From Flavobacteriales bacterium (GTDB taxonomy: Bacteria; Bacteroidota; Bacteroidia; Flavobacteriales_D; Sanyastnellaceae), in NCBI GenBank assembly GCA_018402085.1, contig JAGYJM010000002.1, forward strand, positions 1,302,001-1,366,000: 64,000 nucleotides of DNA, read 5' to 3'. This document shows, in pieces, positions 1 through 7,805 of the stretch; the first letter of the stretch is position 1; each line of letters starts with the position of its first letter. The position numbers and the translations under genes are program-made. The notes under the pieces were generated by a model. The model saw only the letters and a program-made list of their open reading frames with translations, searched no databases and was not told the DNA's origin.

Positions 1-1
1 A

Positions 2-1186
2 TGGAACAACAACAATGGTGGCCTACTGCGCGATGTTAATCTTAATCCCGGCGATGCCGGACTTGGCGCTGCAGGCGGACAAGGTGGTGCAGGTGGTATC
101 GGAGGCGACGGTGGTCCCGGAGGTACAGGTCTCGATGAAGGCGGCGACGGTGGCCCCGGTGGAACCGGCGGTACAGGCGGAGCTGGTGGCCAGGGCGGTG
201 CAGGCAGCAATGGTGATGTACACCAGCTCTTCGAAAATGGCACACCTGTCTCGGTTCAAACCACAGGCTGGCCTTTCAACGAAACTTACACTGCCAATAC
301 CTTCTACGGCTGTACCAATAGTGCCATCACCCTTACCAAGAGCACAGGTAACTGGGATTTCGACGCAATGGGCACGGCGGTCATCAATGATCTACTGCCA
401 AATGCCTCCAGCTACAGCGCAGTAGATAATACGGTAGAGGTCTCGTACACGCTCCTCGGCGAGAAAGACCTCGTGACTGAGCTCAGCACCCTCTCGAACT
501 TCTTCGAGATTCGTGAAAACAGACCACTCCCAACGATCGAGGCCATTCCGGATACCCTCTGCGCGGAAGAGTTGCTCAACCTGACCACCAATGAAGTAGG
601 GGTGGCTTATGACTGGACCATCCTCAGCGAAGCCGGTGATGAAATCGCCTCGCGAACAGGAGCAAGTCCGGCACCCGTAGAACTGACCAACTCTGGAAAA
701 TACTATGTGAAACTTCAGGTGCGCGATGCCTGCTGCGGCTGGTCAGTACCGGTGTACGACTCAACCGTTGTTCGCTTGCCGATTGAAACACTCAACGCCA
801 TTCAGATCTGCGAAACGGATTCTGTATTCCTCGAAGGAGCATGGCAAAACGAAGAAGGCATCTACGTGGATGTTCTGACCACGGTCAATGGCTGTGACAG
901 CATCGCAACCAATGTACTCTTCATAGGCCAGTGCGTTGACTTTGGATGTACAGATCCTGCAGCAATCAACTACAACCCACTCGCTCTTGAAGACGATGGC
1001 TCTTGCATCTTCGTGAACCAGGAAAACTTCTGCGGGCCGGGCACCATATTCGATCCGGAGCTCGGTCAATGCGTTGTCGCCTGCCCGGGTGATCTCGATA
1101 ATAATGGCGTTATACAAACAGGAGATCTTTTGGTATTCTTATCTGTTTTCTCACTAACTTGCGAAGAGGCTTACGGAAACGATTAA
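2..1186 (+). CDS. Secreted glycine-rich repeat protein, 5' end outside window
   Basis: The open frame runs in from the left edge, so the true start is not visible. The first ~65 residues are collagen-like, rich in GG-plus-one-residue repeats (GGxGGxGG). A region resembling PKD/Ig-like modules of Bacteroidota surface proteins follows, with cysteines and 'ICETDSVFLEGAWQNEEGIY'. Then comes a calcium-type repeat, GCTDPAAINYNPLALEDDGSC, well known in T9SS-exported proteins. The C-terminus (CPGDLDNNGVIQTGDLLVFL...) resembles a dockerin/EF-hand loop with Asp/Asn at the calcium positions. I see no classical T9SS sorting domain after it, so the loop itself closes the protein. Export and an extracellular location are inferred. 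Function is unknown; adhesion or matrix structure is plausible. Confidence 0.75.
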   Translation, partial: WNNNNGGLLRDVNLNPGDAGLGAAGGQGGAGGIGGDGGPGGTGLDEGGDGGPGGTGGTGGAGGQGGAGSNGDVHQLFENGTPVSVQTTGWPFNETYTANTFYGCTNSAITLTKSTGNWDFDAMGTAVINDLLPNASSYSAVDNTVEVSYTLLGEKDLVTELSTLSNFFEIRENRPLPTIEAIPDTLCAEELLNLTTNEVGVAYDWTILSEAGDEIASRTGASPAPVELTNSGKYYVKLQVRDACCGWSVPVYDSTVVRLPIETLNAIQICETDSVFLEGAWQNEEGIYVDVLTTVNGCDSIATNVLFIGQCVDFGCTDPAAINYNPLALEDDGSCIFVNQENFCGPGTIFDPELGQCVVACPGDLDNNGVIQTGDLLVFLSVFSLTCEEAYGND

Positions 1187-1218
1187 TAAGCTCCTTGACC
1201 TTACCCAAAATACGACCG

Positions 1219-1253
1219 GCCCTCTTGCCTCAAGCAAGAGGGCTTCTCGTTTT
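1219..1253 (+). terminator. Intrinsic terminator of the glycine-rich protein gene
   Basis: A perfect 10-bp stem (GCCCTCTTGC / GCAAGAGGGC) with a CTCAA loop lies 32 bp after the stop codon. It is followed by a T-rich but imperfect tail (TTCTCGTTTT). Confidence 0.75.
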
Positions 1254-1273
1254 CAGTACCAGACCATTTTCAA

Positions 1274-1858
1274 ATGCCGCGCTACTTCGCCTTTTATAAA
1301 CCGTACGGAATCTTGTCGCAGTTCAGCGACGAAGGACAAAAGAAGGGGTGGGGCTCGGTCATTGATCTGCCGCCTAATGTCTACGGAGTCGGCAGACTTG
1401 ACGCTGATAGTGAAGGACTCTTGCTGATGACCGATGATAAATCGATCAACGAACGCCTGCTACATCCTTCTAATCGTCATTGGCGAACCTATCTCGTTCA
1501 GGTAGAAGGCGAGATCAGCGCAAAAGCGCTGGATGCGTTGAGAAGACCTATGTCGCTAAGATTTAAAAAGAAGAACCACCAAACCCTTCCCGCGAAAGTA
1601 GAATGGCTAACCGAAGAACCTGAACTTCCCGAGCGCAACCCGCCCGTCAGGTTCCGAAAATCTGTGCCAACATCCTGGATTCGCCTCTCCTTGCAGGAAG
1701 GCAAGAACCGTCAGGTTCGTAAAATGACGGCAGTAGTGGGTTTCCCCACGCTTCGACTGGTGCGGGAGTCCATCGAAGACCTGCAGATCGGTGAGCTCCA
1801 GCCCGGCGAGGTCAGAGAGTACGAGCAACAGAACTTTCTTCGGCTCTTAGATCTTTGA
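1274..1858 (+). CDS. 23S rRNA pseudouridine synthase, RluE/RsuA family
   Basis: This 194-residue protein should isomerise a uridine in rRNA to pseudouridine. The catalytic motif GRLDADSEG places the nucleophilic Asp at residue 43. The C-terminal motif EGKNRQVRKMTAVVGFPTLRL is typical of the RsuA/RluB/E/F group. There is no N-terminal S4 domain, and the length fits RluE (U2457 of E. coli 23S rRNA), so that is the best guess for the target; the site itself cannot be read from sequence. Residues 81-88 (ISAKALDA) are encoded by a copy of the dispersed AAAA-loop hairpin described below. The gene stands alone between a terminator and plsC. Confidence 0.88.
   Translation: MPRYFAFYKPYGILSQFSDEGQKKGWGSVIDLPPNVYGVGRLDADSEGLLLMTDDKSINERLLHPSNRHWRTYLVQVEGEISAKALDALRRPMSLRFKKKNHQTLPAKVEWLTEEPELPERNPPVRFRKSVPTSWIRLSLQEGKNRQVRKMTAVVGFPTLRLVRESIEDLQIGELQPGEVREYEQQNFLRLLDL
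1515..1535 (+). repeat. Dispersed AAAA-loop hairpin, copy in pseudouridine synthase gene
   Basis: Stem CAGCGC/GCGCTG, loop AAAA, followed by GATG. It lies inside the coding region and is read as SAKALDA, forward relative to the gene. Confidence 0.7.
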
Positions 1859-1882
1859 TAGCCACGCTTCAGCCGCTTTCAG

Positions 1883-1890
1883 TAGCTTTG
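1883..1890 (+). promoter_or_regulatory. -7 promoter box of Bacteroidota type (plsC)
   Basis: TAGCTTTG matches the Bacteroidota consensus TAnnTTTG exactly. Only five bases separate it from the ATG, so the transcript would be leaderless or nearly so. No clear -33 element is seen. Confidence 0.5.
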
Positions 1891-1895
1891 CGCCA

Positions 1896-2618
1896 ATGCG
1901 TTTGATCATTTTACTCATCGGCTATCCACTGTTTTTAGTGTGGACCATCATCTCGGGCTTCACCGGGATGTTCATCGCTGCGGTGCTGCGGTCTCCACAA
2001 CTTACCCTCTCGTTCGTTCCCGGAAAAATGTGGGCACCCGTGACCTTATTTTTACTGGGCATCCGCACACGCATTACAGGGCAAGAGCATGCCGATCCGG
2101 AGGTTCCTTCCATCTATGTGGTAAACCACAGCAGTTTTCTCGACATTCCTGTGTGTGTCATGGGCATTCCGGTAAAGCTCAATTTCATCGCGAAGAAAGA
2201 ACTCAAAAACGCCCCGATCATTGGCTGGTACGTGTCTGCCACGCGACAGATCTTTATAGACCGCCAGAACCGTGAGAAAGCCATGCAAAGCATGCGCAAG
2301 GCGGCAGAGCGCATCGATGAAGGCAAAAGCGTGTTGAGCTATGCTGAAGGCACACGTTCGAAAGATGGCGAAATCAAGATGTTCCGCCGTGGGGCATTCA
2401 CCATCGCGAACGAAAAGAACATCCGCATCGTACCGGTGGCCGTAACCGGAGCCTTCGAGTGCCTGCCGCCGGGAGCCTTCCTGGTGCGTCCGGGCACCAT
2501 CCACCTCACCATCGGCGAAGGCTTTCGTCCGTCTGATTACCCCGATGCCAGCACCGAAGAGCTCGCCGAAATCGCACGCCAGAAAGTCATCAGCCTCAGA
2601 CAGGAGGTTTTGAAATGA
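1896..2618 (+). CDS. plsC: 1-acyl-sn-glycerol-3-phosphate acyltransferase (PlsC family)
   Basis: This 240-residue inner-membrane enzyme adds the second acyl chain to lysophosphatidic acid in phospholipid synthesis. The catalytic HX4D motif is NHSSFLD (His78, Asp83). The substrate motif FIDRQ is near residue 120 and EGTR is at 151-154. Hydrophobic segments at residues 1-30 and 45-57 anchor it. The start is supported by a TAGCTTTG box just upstream. The stop overlaps the start of the next gene (ATGA), so the barrel protein is probably translated from the same message. The acyltransferase family is broad, and a lyso-ornithine lipid acyltransferase would look similar. Confidence 0.85.
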   Translation: MRLIILLIGYPLFLVWTIISGFTGMFIAAVLRSPQLTLSFVPGKMWAPVTLFLLGIRTRITGQEHADPEVPSIYVVNHSSFLDIPVCVMGIPVKLNFIAKKELKNAPIIGWYVSATRQIFIDRQNREKAMQSMRKAAERIDEGKSVLSYAEGTRSKDGEIKMFRRGAFTIANEKNIRIVPVAVTGAFECLPPGAFLVRPGTIHLTIGEGFRPSDYPDASTEELAEIARQKVISLRQEVLK

Positions 2619-3700
2619 TACGAGTTATACTGCTGCTTCAGGCAGTGCTGCTTTTTTCTTTCTGCGCGAGATCTGTCCCGATTTATCTGGAAGCGCAGGA
2701 TGCAGATACGACCCGTAAAAACACCTTTTTTCCTGTACCCGTCGGATTCTACACCCCCGAAACACGCTTCGGGATAGGCGCTGCAGCGGTCTACAACTTC
2801 TACATCAATAAAGCAGACACCATCAGTCCGCCGTCGCAGCTTCAGGGCGGATTCGCCTTCACACAAGAGCGACAATTCCTCGCTTACCTGCCTTTTCAGC
2901 TCTTCTGGGATGAGCGCAAATGGTTCAGCTTCGGGGAAGTTGGATATTACCGCTACAACTACTTTTTCTACGGCGTGGGCAACAGTCCGGAGAATAGGGA
3001 AGAGCGGTATGGAGTCAACTTTCCGCGCATCCGCCTCAACCTGTTCAGGCAGGTCTGCAAGCGCTGGTATGTAGGTGCGCGCCTGTGGATAGAGGAGTGG
3101 CGGTTTACGGAGTTTGAAGAAGGGGCGGCACTGGCATCGGGCACGGTAGCGGGCAATGAAGGCGGAAGAACCTATGATCCCGGGGTGATGATCTTGCATG
3201 ACGGACGCGACAACGTGCTGTACCCGACCAAAGGCTGGTTCCTGGAGGCGGTGACGCAGCATGCCACCGGTGCTTTCGGATGGTCGCGCTACCGGGCAGA
3301 CCTTCGTCACTACCTGCCGCTGCACGATCAGCTCACGTGGGCCAACCAGGCCTTTGTCGACATCACCACCGGCTCCACACCGTTTTACATGATGGCCATG
3401 TTGGGCGGCACCAAGCGCATGCGCGGCTATTACGAAGGACGTTTCCGCGACAAGACAGGTGTACTCTACCAGACCGAGCTTCGGGCCCGCATCTGGCGCC
3501 GATGGGGAGCCACCGCCTTCTGGAGTGCGGGCGTCGTAGATGAAACAGCCGCGCAGTGGTCGCTCGCCCACTTCCGCAACGCCGGCGGACTCGGAATCCG
3601 CTTTGAACTGGACCCAGAAAAAGACCTCAACATCCGCTTCGACGTCGCCACCGGTCCCGGCTCCACGCAATTCTACCTCACTTTCGGCGAGGCGTTTTAA
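2615..3700 (+). CDS. BamA/TamA (Omp85) family outer-membrane barrel protein
   Basis: This 361-residue protein has an N-terminal signal-like hydrophobic stretch (residues 1-20) and then alternating aromatic beta-strand patterns of an outer-membrane barrel. GGTKRMRGYYEGRFRDK is the VRGF/Y-type motif of the surface antigen (D15) domain, and the protein ends in an aromatic residue (GEAF). POTRA domains are absent, so it is a barrel-only member like those found in many Bacteroidota, which may move lipids or small proteins. It overlaps plsC by four bases; co-expression with a phospholipid enzyme suggests an envelope role. Substrate unknown. Confidence 0.8.
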   Translation: MIRVILLLQAVLLFSFCARSVPIYLEAQDADTTRKNTFFPVPVGFYTPETRFGIGAAAVYNFYINKADTISPPSQLQGGFAFTQERQFLAYLPFQLFWDERKWFSFGEVGYYRYNYFFYGVGNSPENREERYGVNFPRIRLNLFRQVCKRWYVGARLWIEEWRFTEFEEGAALASGTVAGNEGGRTYDPGVMILHDGRDNVLYPTKGWFLEAVTQHATGAFGWSRYRADLRHYLPLHDQLTWANQAFVDITTGSTPFYMMAMLGGTKRMRGYYEGRFRDKTGVLYQTELRARIWRRWGATAFWSAGVVDETAAQWSLAHFRNAGGLGIRFELDPEKDLNIRFDVATGPGSTQFYLTFGEAF

Positions 3701-3713
3701 CCGTTGGTGGTTG

Positions 3714-4850
3714 CAGCGCAACCTTGCGCTGCTGTATCATCCACCCGCAAAATTGAGGAGACGGCTTATAGCCGTCCGTGAATTGTGGTTCAACGAAAGG
3801 ACGCGCGAAGCGCGTCCCTACATGGTGCAACATTCACACAGAGGCGCCGCAACAATGCGGCGCACCGTAAGCCCGTTCTCGGGCTTTTTCATTGATCCAA
3901 TGGCGTTTTGTAGGGACGCGCTTAGCGCGTCCTAAATGCAGGTCAGCGCAACCTTGCGCTGCTGTACCATTCACCCGCAAAATTGAGGGAACGGCTTACA
4001 GCCGTCCGTGAATTGTGGTTCAACGAAAGGACGCGCGAAGCGCGTCCCTACATGGTGCAACATTCACACAGAGGCGCCGCAAGAATGCGGCGCACAGTAA
4101 GCCCGTTCTCGGGCTTTTTCATTGATCCAATGGCGTTTTGTAGGGACGCGCTTAGCGCGTCCTAAATGCAGGTCAGCGCAACCTTGCGCTGCTGTATCAT
4201 CCACCCGCAAAATTGAAGGAACGGCTTACAGCCGTCCATGAATTGTGGTTCAACGAAAGGACGCGCGAAGCGCGTCCCTACATGGTGCAACATTCACACG
4301 GAGGCGCCGCAAGAATGCGGCGCACAGTAAGCCCGTTCTCGGGCTTTTTCATTGATCCAATGGCGTTTTGTAGGGACGCGCTTAGCGCGTCCTGAATGCA
4401 GGTCAGCGCATCCTTGCGCTGCTGTATCATCCCCCGCAAAATTGAGGAGACGGCTTATAGCCGTCCGAGAATTGTGGTTCAACGAAAAGGATGCGCGAGG
4501 CGCGTCCTTACATGGTGCAACATTCACACAGAGGCGCCGCAATAATGCGGCGCACAGTAAGCCCGTTCTCGGGCTTTTTCATTGATCCAATGGCGTTTTG
4601 TAGGGACGCGCTTAGCGCGTCCTAAATGCAGGTCAGCGCAACCTTGCGCTGCTGTATCATCCCCCGCAAAATTGAGGAGACGGCTTACAGCCGTCCGTGA
4701 ATCGTGGTTCAACGAAAGGACGCGCGAAGCGCGTCCCTACATGGTGCAACATTCACACAGAGGCGCCGCAACAATGCGGCGCACCGTAAGCCCGTTCTCG
4801 GGCTTTTTCATTGATCCAATGGCGTTTTGTAGGGACGCGCTTAGCGCGCC
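3714..4850. repeat. Five tandem 230-bp units of REP-like hairpins (BIME-like array)
   Basis: Units start at 3714, 3944, 4174, 4404 and 4634, and the register is kept at exactly 230 bp. Each unit contains six hairpins, here in unit 1: AGCGCAA/TTGCGCT (3715-3730); GACGGCT/AGCCGTC (3760-3776); GGACGCGC/GCGCGTCC followed by CTAC (3799-3821); GCGCCGC/GCGGCGC (3844-3863); AGCCCG/CGGGCT plus a T run (3870-3889), which reads as a terminator; and GTAG then GGACGCGC/GCGCGTCC (3910-3932). The third and sixth are inverted copies of one REP-type hairpin with a GTAG foot. Several differences between units fall in loops (TATA/TACA, AACAAT/AAGAAT). The array fills the space between the convergent barrel and DUF547 genes. 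The ~60-residue frames inside it look like by-products. Confidence 0.9.
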
Positions 4851-4864
4851 ATGAATACTGCCAT

Positions 4865-4948
4865 CCCCGATCCCCGATCCCCAATCCGCGCCCCGCGATC
4901 CCCGATCCCCGATCCCCGATCCCCGATCTAAGATCCCCGATCCCCGAT
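4865..4948. repeat. Heptanucleotide array, unit CCCCGAT, 12 units
   Basis: Twelve 7-bp units in unbroken register, mostly CCCCGAT with variants such as CCCCAAT, CCGCGAT and CTAAGAT. It ends exactly at the stop codon of the DUF547 gene on the other strand (4949-4951). Confidence 0.85.
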
Positions 4949-5710
4949 CTAATCCACCATCCGGTTCAACCCCCAATCGTACTCCTTGTAGGTAATCTCC
5001 GCGTCTTCGTTTAGCGGAGTGTTGCTGTACCGATTGATGTAGCCGATGATGTCGGTTTCTTGAGTGAAGTCTCCCGAAAACCACTTGAAAATGCGGCTGA
5101 GCTCCGCTGATTCGGGTGTGATCGAATTGAATTTCGGGTCGTTGATGAACGCCTTTGCGCATTGGTCCAGTTCCGCATCCAGCGCTTTTGCGCTGAAAGC
5201 AAATCGCTGAAGCTTCGGACAAGATATACTGGCGCAATTCACCGCGAAATGAATCCGCGGATCATCCCAGCGTTTGCGCAGGATATCGTGCTCGATGTTG
5301 TTCAGGTCGTAGTCAGCGCCCTCGATGATGATGAAACGGATATCCCACGGCGTATTGATCTTGTACAGGTTACCCGCGATGTCTTTAATGCTCTCAAGCG
5401 GGTAATTGCGAATGATCAGCTGCACCGTAAAAGCGTTGTAGGCATTGATCCAGTAAGCCTTCCGCTCATTGCTGGTCCACCCGCCATTCGGATGGTGCTC
5501 CGAAAGATCCTTCAGGTAAATATTGAGGTCAGTAGAGTCGGCAATGAACCCTTCATAATTGACGAGTCCTTCATCATTGACATGCTTCTTAAGCAGCGCA
5601 TCCCACTGCTGATGGCTCACCGGAGGCACCGTTGACTGCACATCGGGCAGGGCACAAGAGGAGAGGATGAGGATACTGACAATGAAGAAAAATGCGGGAA
5701 GCCTTGACAT
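4949..5710 (-). CDS. DUF547 domain lipoprotein
   Basis: The protein starts with a lipoprotein signal peptide ending in LILSSC. The DUF547 domain follows, with its hallmark YWINAYNAFTVQLII block, the PWDIRF segment, and NCASISCPKL, in which the cysteines are thought to belong to a papain/transglutaminase-like site. I chose ATG 5710 over the longer frame to 5767. Reasons: the signal peptide begins there, a -7 box lies four bases upstream, and the longer form would run into the divergent gene. A dispersed hairpin copy encodes FSAKALDA near the middle. The family's biochemical role is not established. Likely anchored in the periplasm or outer membrane. Confidence 0.82.
   Translation of the reverse strand: MSRLPAFFFIVSILILSSCALPDVQSTVPPVSHQQWDALLKKHVNDEGLVNYEGFIADSTDLNIYLKDLSEHHPNGGWTSNERKAYWINAYNAFTVQLIIRNYPLESIKDIAGNLYKINTPWDIRFIIIEGADYDLNNIEHDILRKRWDDPRIHFAVNCASISCPKLQRFAFSAKALDAELDQCAKAFINDPKFNSITPESAELSRIFKWFSGDFTQETDIIGYINRYSNTPLNEDAEITYKEYDWGLNRMVD
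5175..5196 (-). repeat. Dispersed AAAA-loop hairpin, copy in DUF547 gene
   Basis: On the minus strand: stem CAGCGC/GCGCTG, loop AAAA, then GATGC. It is forward relative to the gene and read as SAKALDA, the same frame as in the pseudouridine synthase gene. Confidence 0.7.
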
Positions 5711-5714
5711 AGTG

Positions 5715-5722
5715 CAAAGATG
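5715..5722 (-). promoter_or_regulatory. -7-like box of the DUF547 gene
   Basis: CATCTTTG on the minus strand, one mismatch from TAnnTTTG, four bases before the ATG at 5710. The position supports that start and predicts a near-leaderless transcript. Confidence 0.4.
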
Positions 5723-5769
5723 CTGATTCTCACAGTTCAATGATCGCAAAAAAATCACAGCTTGCATCC

Positions 5770-6498
5770 ATGAAGCCAGCCATCAGCATTGTGATCCCGG
5801 CCTTGAATGAAGAAGGGGAGGTGGGCGAGTTGCTTACCTTGCTCAAGGCGCACGGCGGCGATCAGGTGGCTGAGGTGATCGTCGTTGACGGGGGCAGCAA
5901 AGACCAGACCCGCGAAGAAGCGTTGGATGCCGGCGCAGTGGTGCTATCGCCTGACCTTCCTGAAGGTGCCTGCAGGGCGCATCAGATGAATGCCGGCGCA
6001 ACGCTCTGCTCCGGTGACCTGCTCTGGTTCGTGCACGCAGACACACGTCCGCCCGTCACCTTCTGCAACGACCTCACCCGGGCCTGGCAAGAGCAGCGAG
6101 ATTTCGGCAGCTATGCGTTTCAGTTCGCATCCGACCGCTGGATTCTGCGAGTTACTTCATGGTTTACCCGCTTTCGTTCGCTGATGGTGCGCGGCGGTGA
6201 TCAGACGCTCTTCGTGAGGAGGGAGGTATGGCAGGAAGTGGGTGCTTTTGATCCCGACTTTGTGGTTATGGAAGAATATGAGTGGATGCTGCGCGCTGAA
6301 AAGCGCGGATATCGGTTTCATCGCCTTACCGGAACGATTGCGGTCAGCGCCAGGAAGCACCGTAACCGCAATTACTTTAAGGTACAGTACGCCAACTGGA
6401 AGGCTTTCAGGATGTTCAGAAAGGGTGCACCGCCCGATGAGATCCGGCAGTTTTACGCGCAAGGTCTTGAACGTGCCAGACGAAGAAAAAGCGGATGA
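5770..6498 (+). CDS. Family 2 glycosyltransferase, TIGR04283-like
   Basis: From ATG 5770 the protein is 242 residues and begins directly with the GT-A fold: ISIVIPALNEE, then VIVVDGGSKDQT (nucleotide-binding Asp) and WFVHADTRPP, the DXD-equivalent region. This pattern fits the TIGR04283 transferase family, some members of which sit in arsenosugar loci. No such genes are near here, so the acceptor is unknown. An in-frame ATG at 5740 would add ten residues but overlaps the divergent promoter region. No membrane segment is evident. Probably cytoplasmic. Confidence 0.78.
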   Translation: MKPAISIVIPALNEEGEVGELLTLLKAHGGDQVAEVIVVDGGSKDQTREEALDAGAVVLSPDLPEGACRAHQMNAGATLCSGDLLWFVHADTRPPVTFCNDLTRAWQEQRDFGSYAFQFASDRWILRVTSWFTRFRSLMVRGGDQTLFVRREVWQEVGAFDPDFVVMEEYEWMLRAEKRGYRFHRLTGTIAVSARKHRNRNYFKVQYANWKAFRMFRKGAPPDEIRQFYAQGLERARRRKSG

Positions 6499-6573
6499 AC
6501 GCGTTGTAGAAATGATAAAAGGCAAAGGGAAAGTCTTTAACTCTCTTACCTTGCACAATGTAATTAGCACCTT

Positions 6574-6930
6574 ATGGATATGGAATCGTTAGACCAGCTC
6601 AGTGACAAACCCACTTCAGATGAGAAGAACATTGCCTTGCTGTCACACCTCGGAACGCTCATTGGAGGGTTCATCGTGCCGCTGGTGATTTACCTCGTGA
6701 AGAAAGATGAATCCGCCTACGTGGCAGAGCACGCGAAAGAGTCGCTGAATTTTCAGATCAGCCTGTTGATTTACTTCATCGTTTCAGGATTTTTGGCAAT
6801 CATCATCATTGGATTCTTTCTCATGATGGCACTCGGACTGTTTAGTCTAATTGTGCTCATTCTGGCCAGTATAGCCACGTCGGAGGGCAAGCTCTACCGC
6901 TACCCGCTGTGCATCCGCTTTATCCAGTAA
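6574..6930 (+). CDS. DUF4870 small membrane protein
   Basis: This 118-residue protein has the DUF4870 pattern. A short polar N-terminus is followed by LLSHLGTLIGGFIVPLVIYL, a charged loop AEHAKESLNFQ, and two further hydrophobic helices (about residues 65-105). It should be an inner-membrane protein with three or four helices. The family has no assigned activity. It follows the glycosyltransferase on the same strand, 75 bp away, and could share its transcript. Confidence 0.8.
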   Translation: MDMESLDQLSDKPTSDEKNIALLSHLGTLIGGFIVPLVIYLVKKDESAYVAEHAKESLNFQISLLIYFIVSGFLAIIIIGFFLMMALGLFSLIVLILASIATSEGKLYRYPLCIRFIQ

Positions 6931-6933
6931 ACG

Positions 6934-7413
6934 CTACCGTTTCGCGCCAAACTGCATCTGTCGCTCCATCACCTGAAGCGACTCCTCACAGGTCATTTCA
7001 AGCTGCTGCATCTCTTCTTCAAAAGAGAGGTTGCGGTGAAACGCTTCTTGTTTTCTGAGATAGGCCTCCACTTTCGGAAGCCGGTTGGGTGAAATGCTGT
7101 ACACCCGATAGCCCGGGCTCCAGCTGAAGCCGACGGTGCCAGTAGCCTTCGCATGGGTATTGAACCGCTTCGTAAATCCCGCCTTGAATTTGCGCACCCA
7201 CGATTGTGGTGGCTCTTCTGACGGAAACAGCATCAGAAGATGAATGTGATCGAAAAGGATCGCCGAGGCAATCAGCGCGACTTCCGTATGTTCGCAGGTT
7301 TCAGTAATTAACCGAGCTGCCTCGGCGCAAAGCAAATGCCCTGCCACAGCCGATTCTTTGGACGGGCGCAGTACAATGTGGAGATAGAGTCTGTTGTATT
7401 CGCGAACTGCCAT
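6934..7413 (-). CDS. REP-associated tyrosine transposase (IS200/Y1 family, RAYT-like)
   Basis: This 159-residue protein shows the Y1 single-strand transposase signature. The HUH motif is HIH at residues 56-58 in FDHIHLLM, and the catalytic helix is YLRKQEAFHR with Tyr118 and Gln122. The segment WSPGYRVYSISPNRL between them is also typical of the family. No IS ends or accessory gene (tnpB) flank it, as expected for a stationary RAYT. RAYTs are known to act on REP hairpins with a GTAG-type foot; such hairpins lie in tandem 2.1 kb away (3714-4850). The catalytic residues look intact, so it may be active. It converges on the DUF4870 gene with three bases between. Confidence 0.82.
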   Translation of the reverse strand: MAVREYNRLYLHIVLRPSKESAVAGHLLCAEAARLITETCEHTEVALIASAILFDHIHLLMLFPSEEPPQSWVRKFKAGFTKRFNTHAKATGTVGFSWSPGYRVYSISPNRLPKVEAYLRKQEAFHRNLSFEEEMQQLEMTCEESLQVMERQMQFGAKR

Positions 7414-7570
7414 AACGACGGCAACTTCGGGAATGTGTCTATTGCTTCGACAAGCGTTTTACGAATGGCGCAATTGGTTTTGTCAATGACGGATTGCTCA
7501 AGTCAATAGGTGGCTTCTGATAAATGCACACTTCATAATGCATAATGGAGAAACAACATTAAGCGCTCAT

Positions 7571-7605
7571 CAATCCGCGATCGGCAATCCGCCATCCGTA
7601 ATCTG
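7571..7605. repeat. Heptanucleotide array, unit CAATCCG, 5 degenerate units
   Basis: Units CAATCCG, CGATCGG, CAATCCG, CCATCCG, TAATCTG in unbroken 7-bp register. It lies 11 bp beyond the stop of the small membrane protein gene. The remaining ~150 bp up to the RAYT start show nothing I can name. Confidence 0.65.
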
Positions 7606-7616
7606 TGCGCGCGCCA

Positions 7617-7778
7617 TCAACAGCCGAGCATCTCAAGTCCGAAATACCCAATCACCAGCCACGCAATACCTTTCAGCAAGAAGAACATGAAGGCGGCAAA
7701 GCCCATCTTCTTGAACCACGCTGCGAGTGACTTTTTACCGCCTTGTTCGGCAGGTTGGTTTTCCTGAGGTTGCTCCAT
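7617..7778 (-). CDS. Small membrane protein, 53 residues
   Basis: ATG at 7778 opens a 53-residue frame: a polar head (MEQPQENQPAEQGGKK), an amphipathic basic stretch (SLAAWFKKMG), then one hydrophobic helix (FAAFMFFLLKGIAWLVIGYF). It begins 28 bp after the stop of the TolB-like gene on the same strand, so co-transcription is likely. Composition and a clean N-in single-helix topology argue that it is real. Similar short KKWFKKxGFxxFLFFLxKG proteins occur in Flavobacteriia from memory. Function unknown. Confidence 0.6.
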   Translation of the reverse strand: MEQPQENQPAEQGGKKSLAAWFKKMGFAAFMFFLLKGIAWLVIGYFGLEMLGC

Positions 7779-7805
7779 TCGCTCTGCGTTAACAGAATGC
7801 AGCCA

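Noticed and set aside
2537-3721. A 394-residue minus-strand frame over the barrel gene
   Set aside because: It overlies a clear Omp85 barrel on the plus strand and has no recognisable domain.
3983-4395. Repeated 60-residue frames (ERLTAVRELWFNERTREARP) in the 230-bp array
   Set aside because: They repeat because the 230-bp unit repeats, and change with hairpin loops; no ribosome signal or homologue is apparent.
3714-4850. CRISPR-like array
   Set aside because: The units are contiguous and nearly identical, with no unique spacers.
6290-6310. GCGCTGAAAAGCGCGGATA in the glycosyltransferase gene as a hairpin copy
   Set aside because: A 4-bp stem and six-base loop, with GATA and not GATG; below the level of the other copies.
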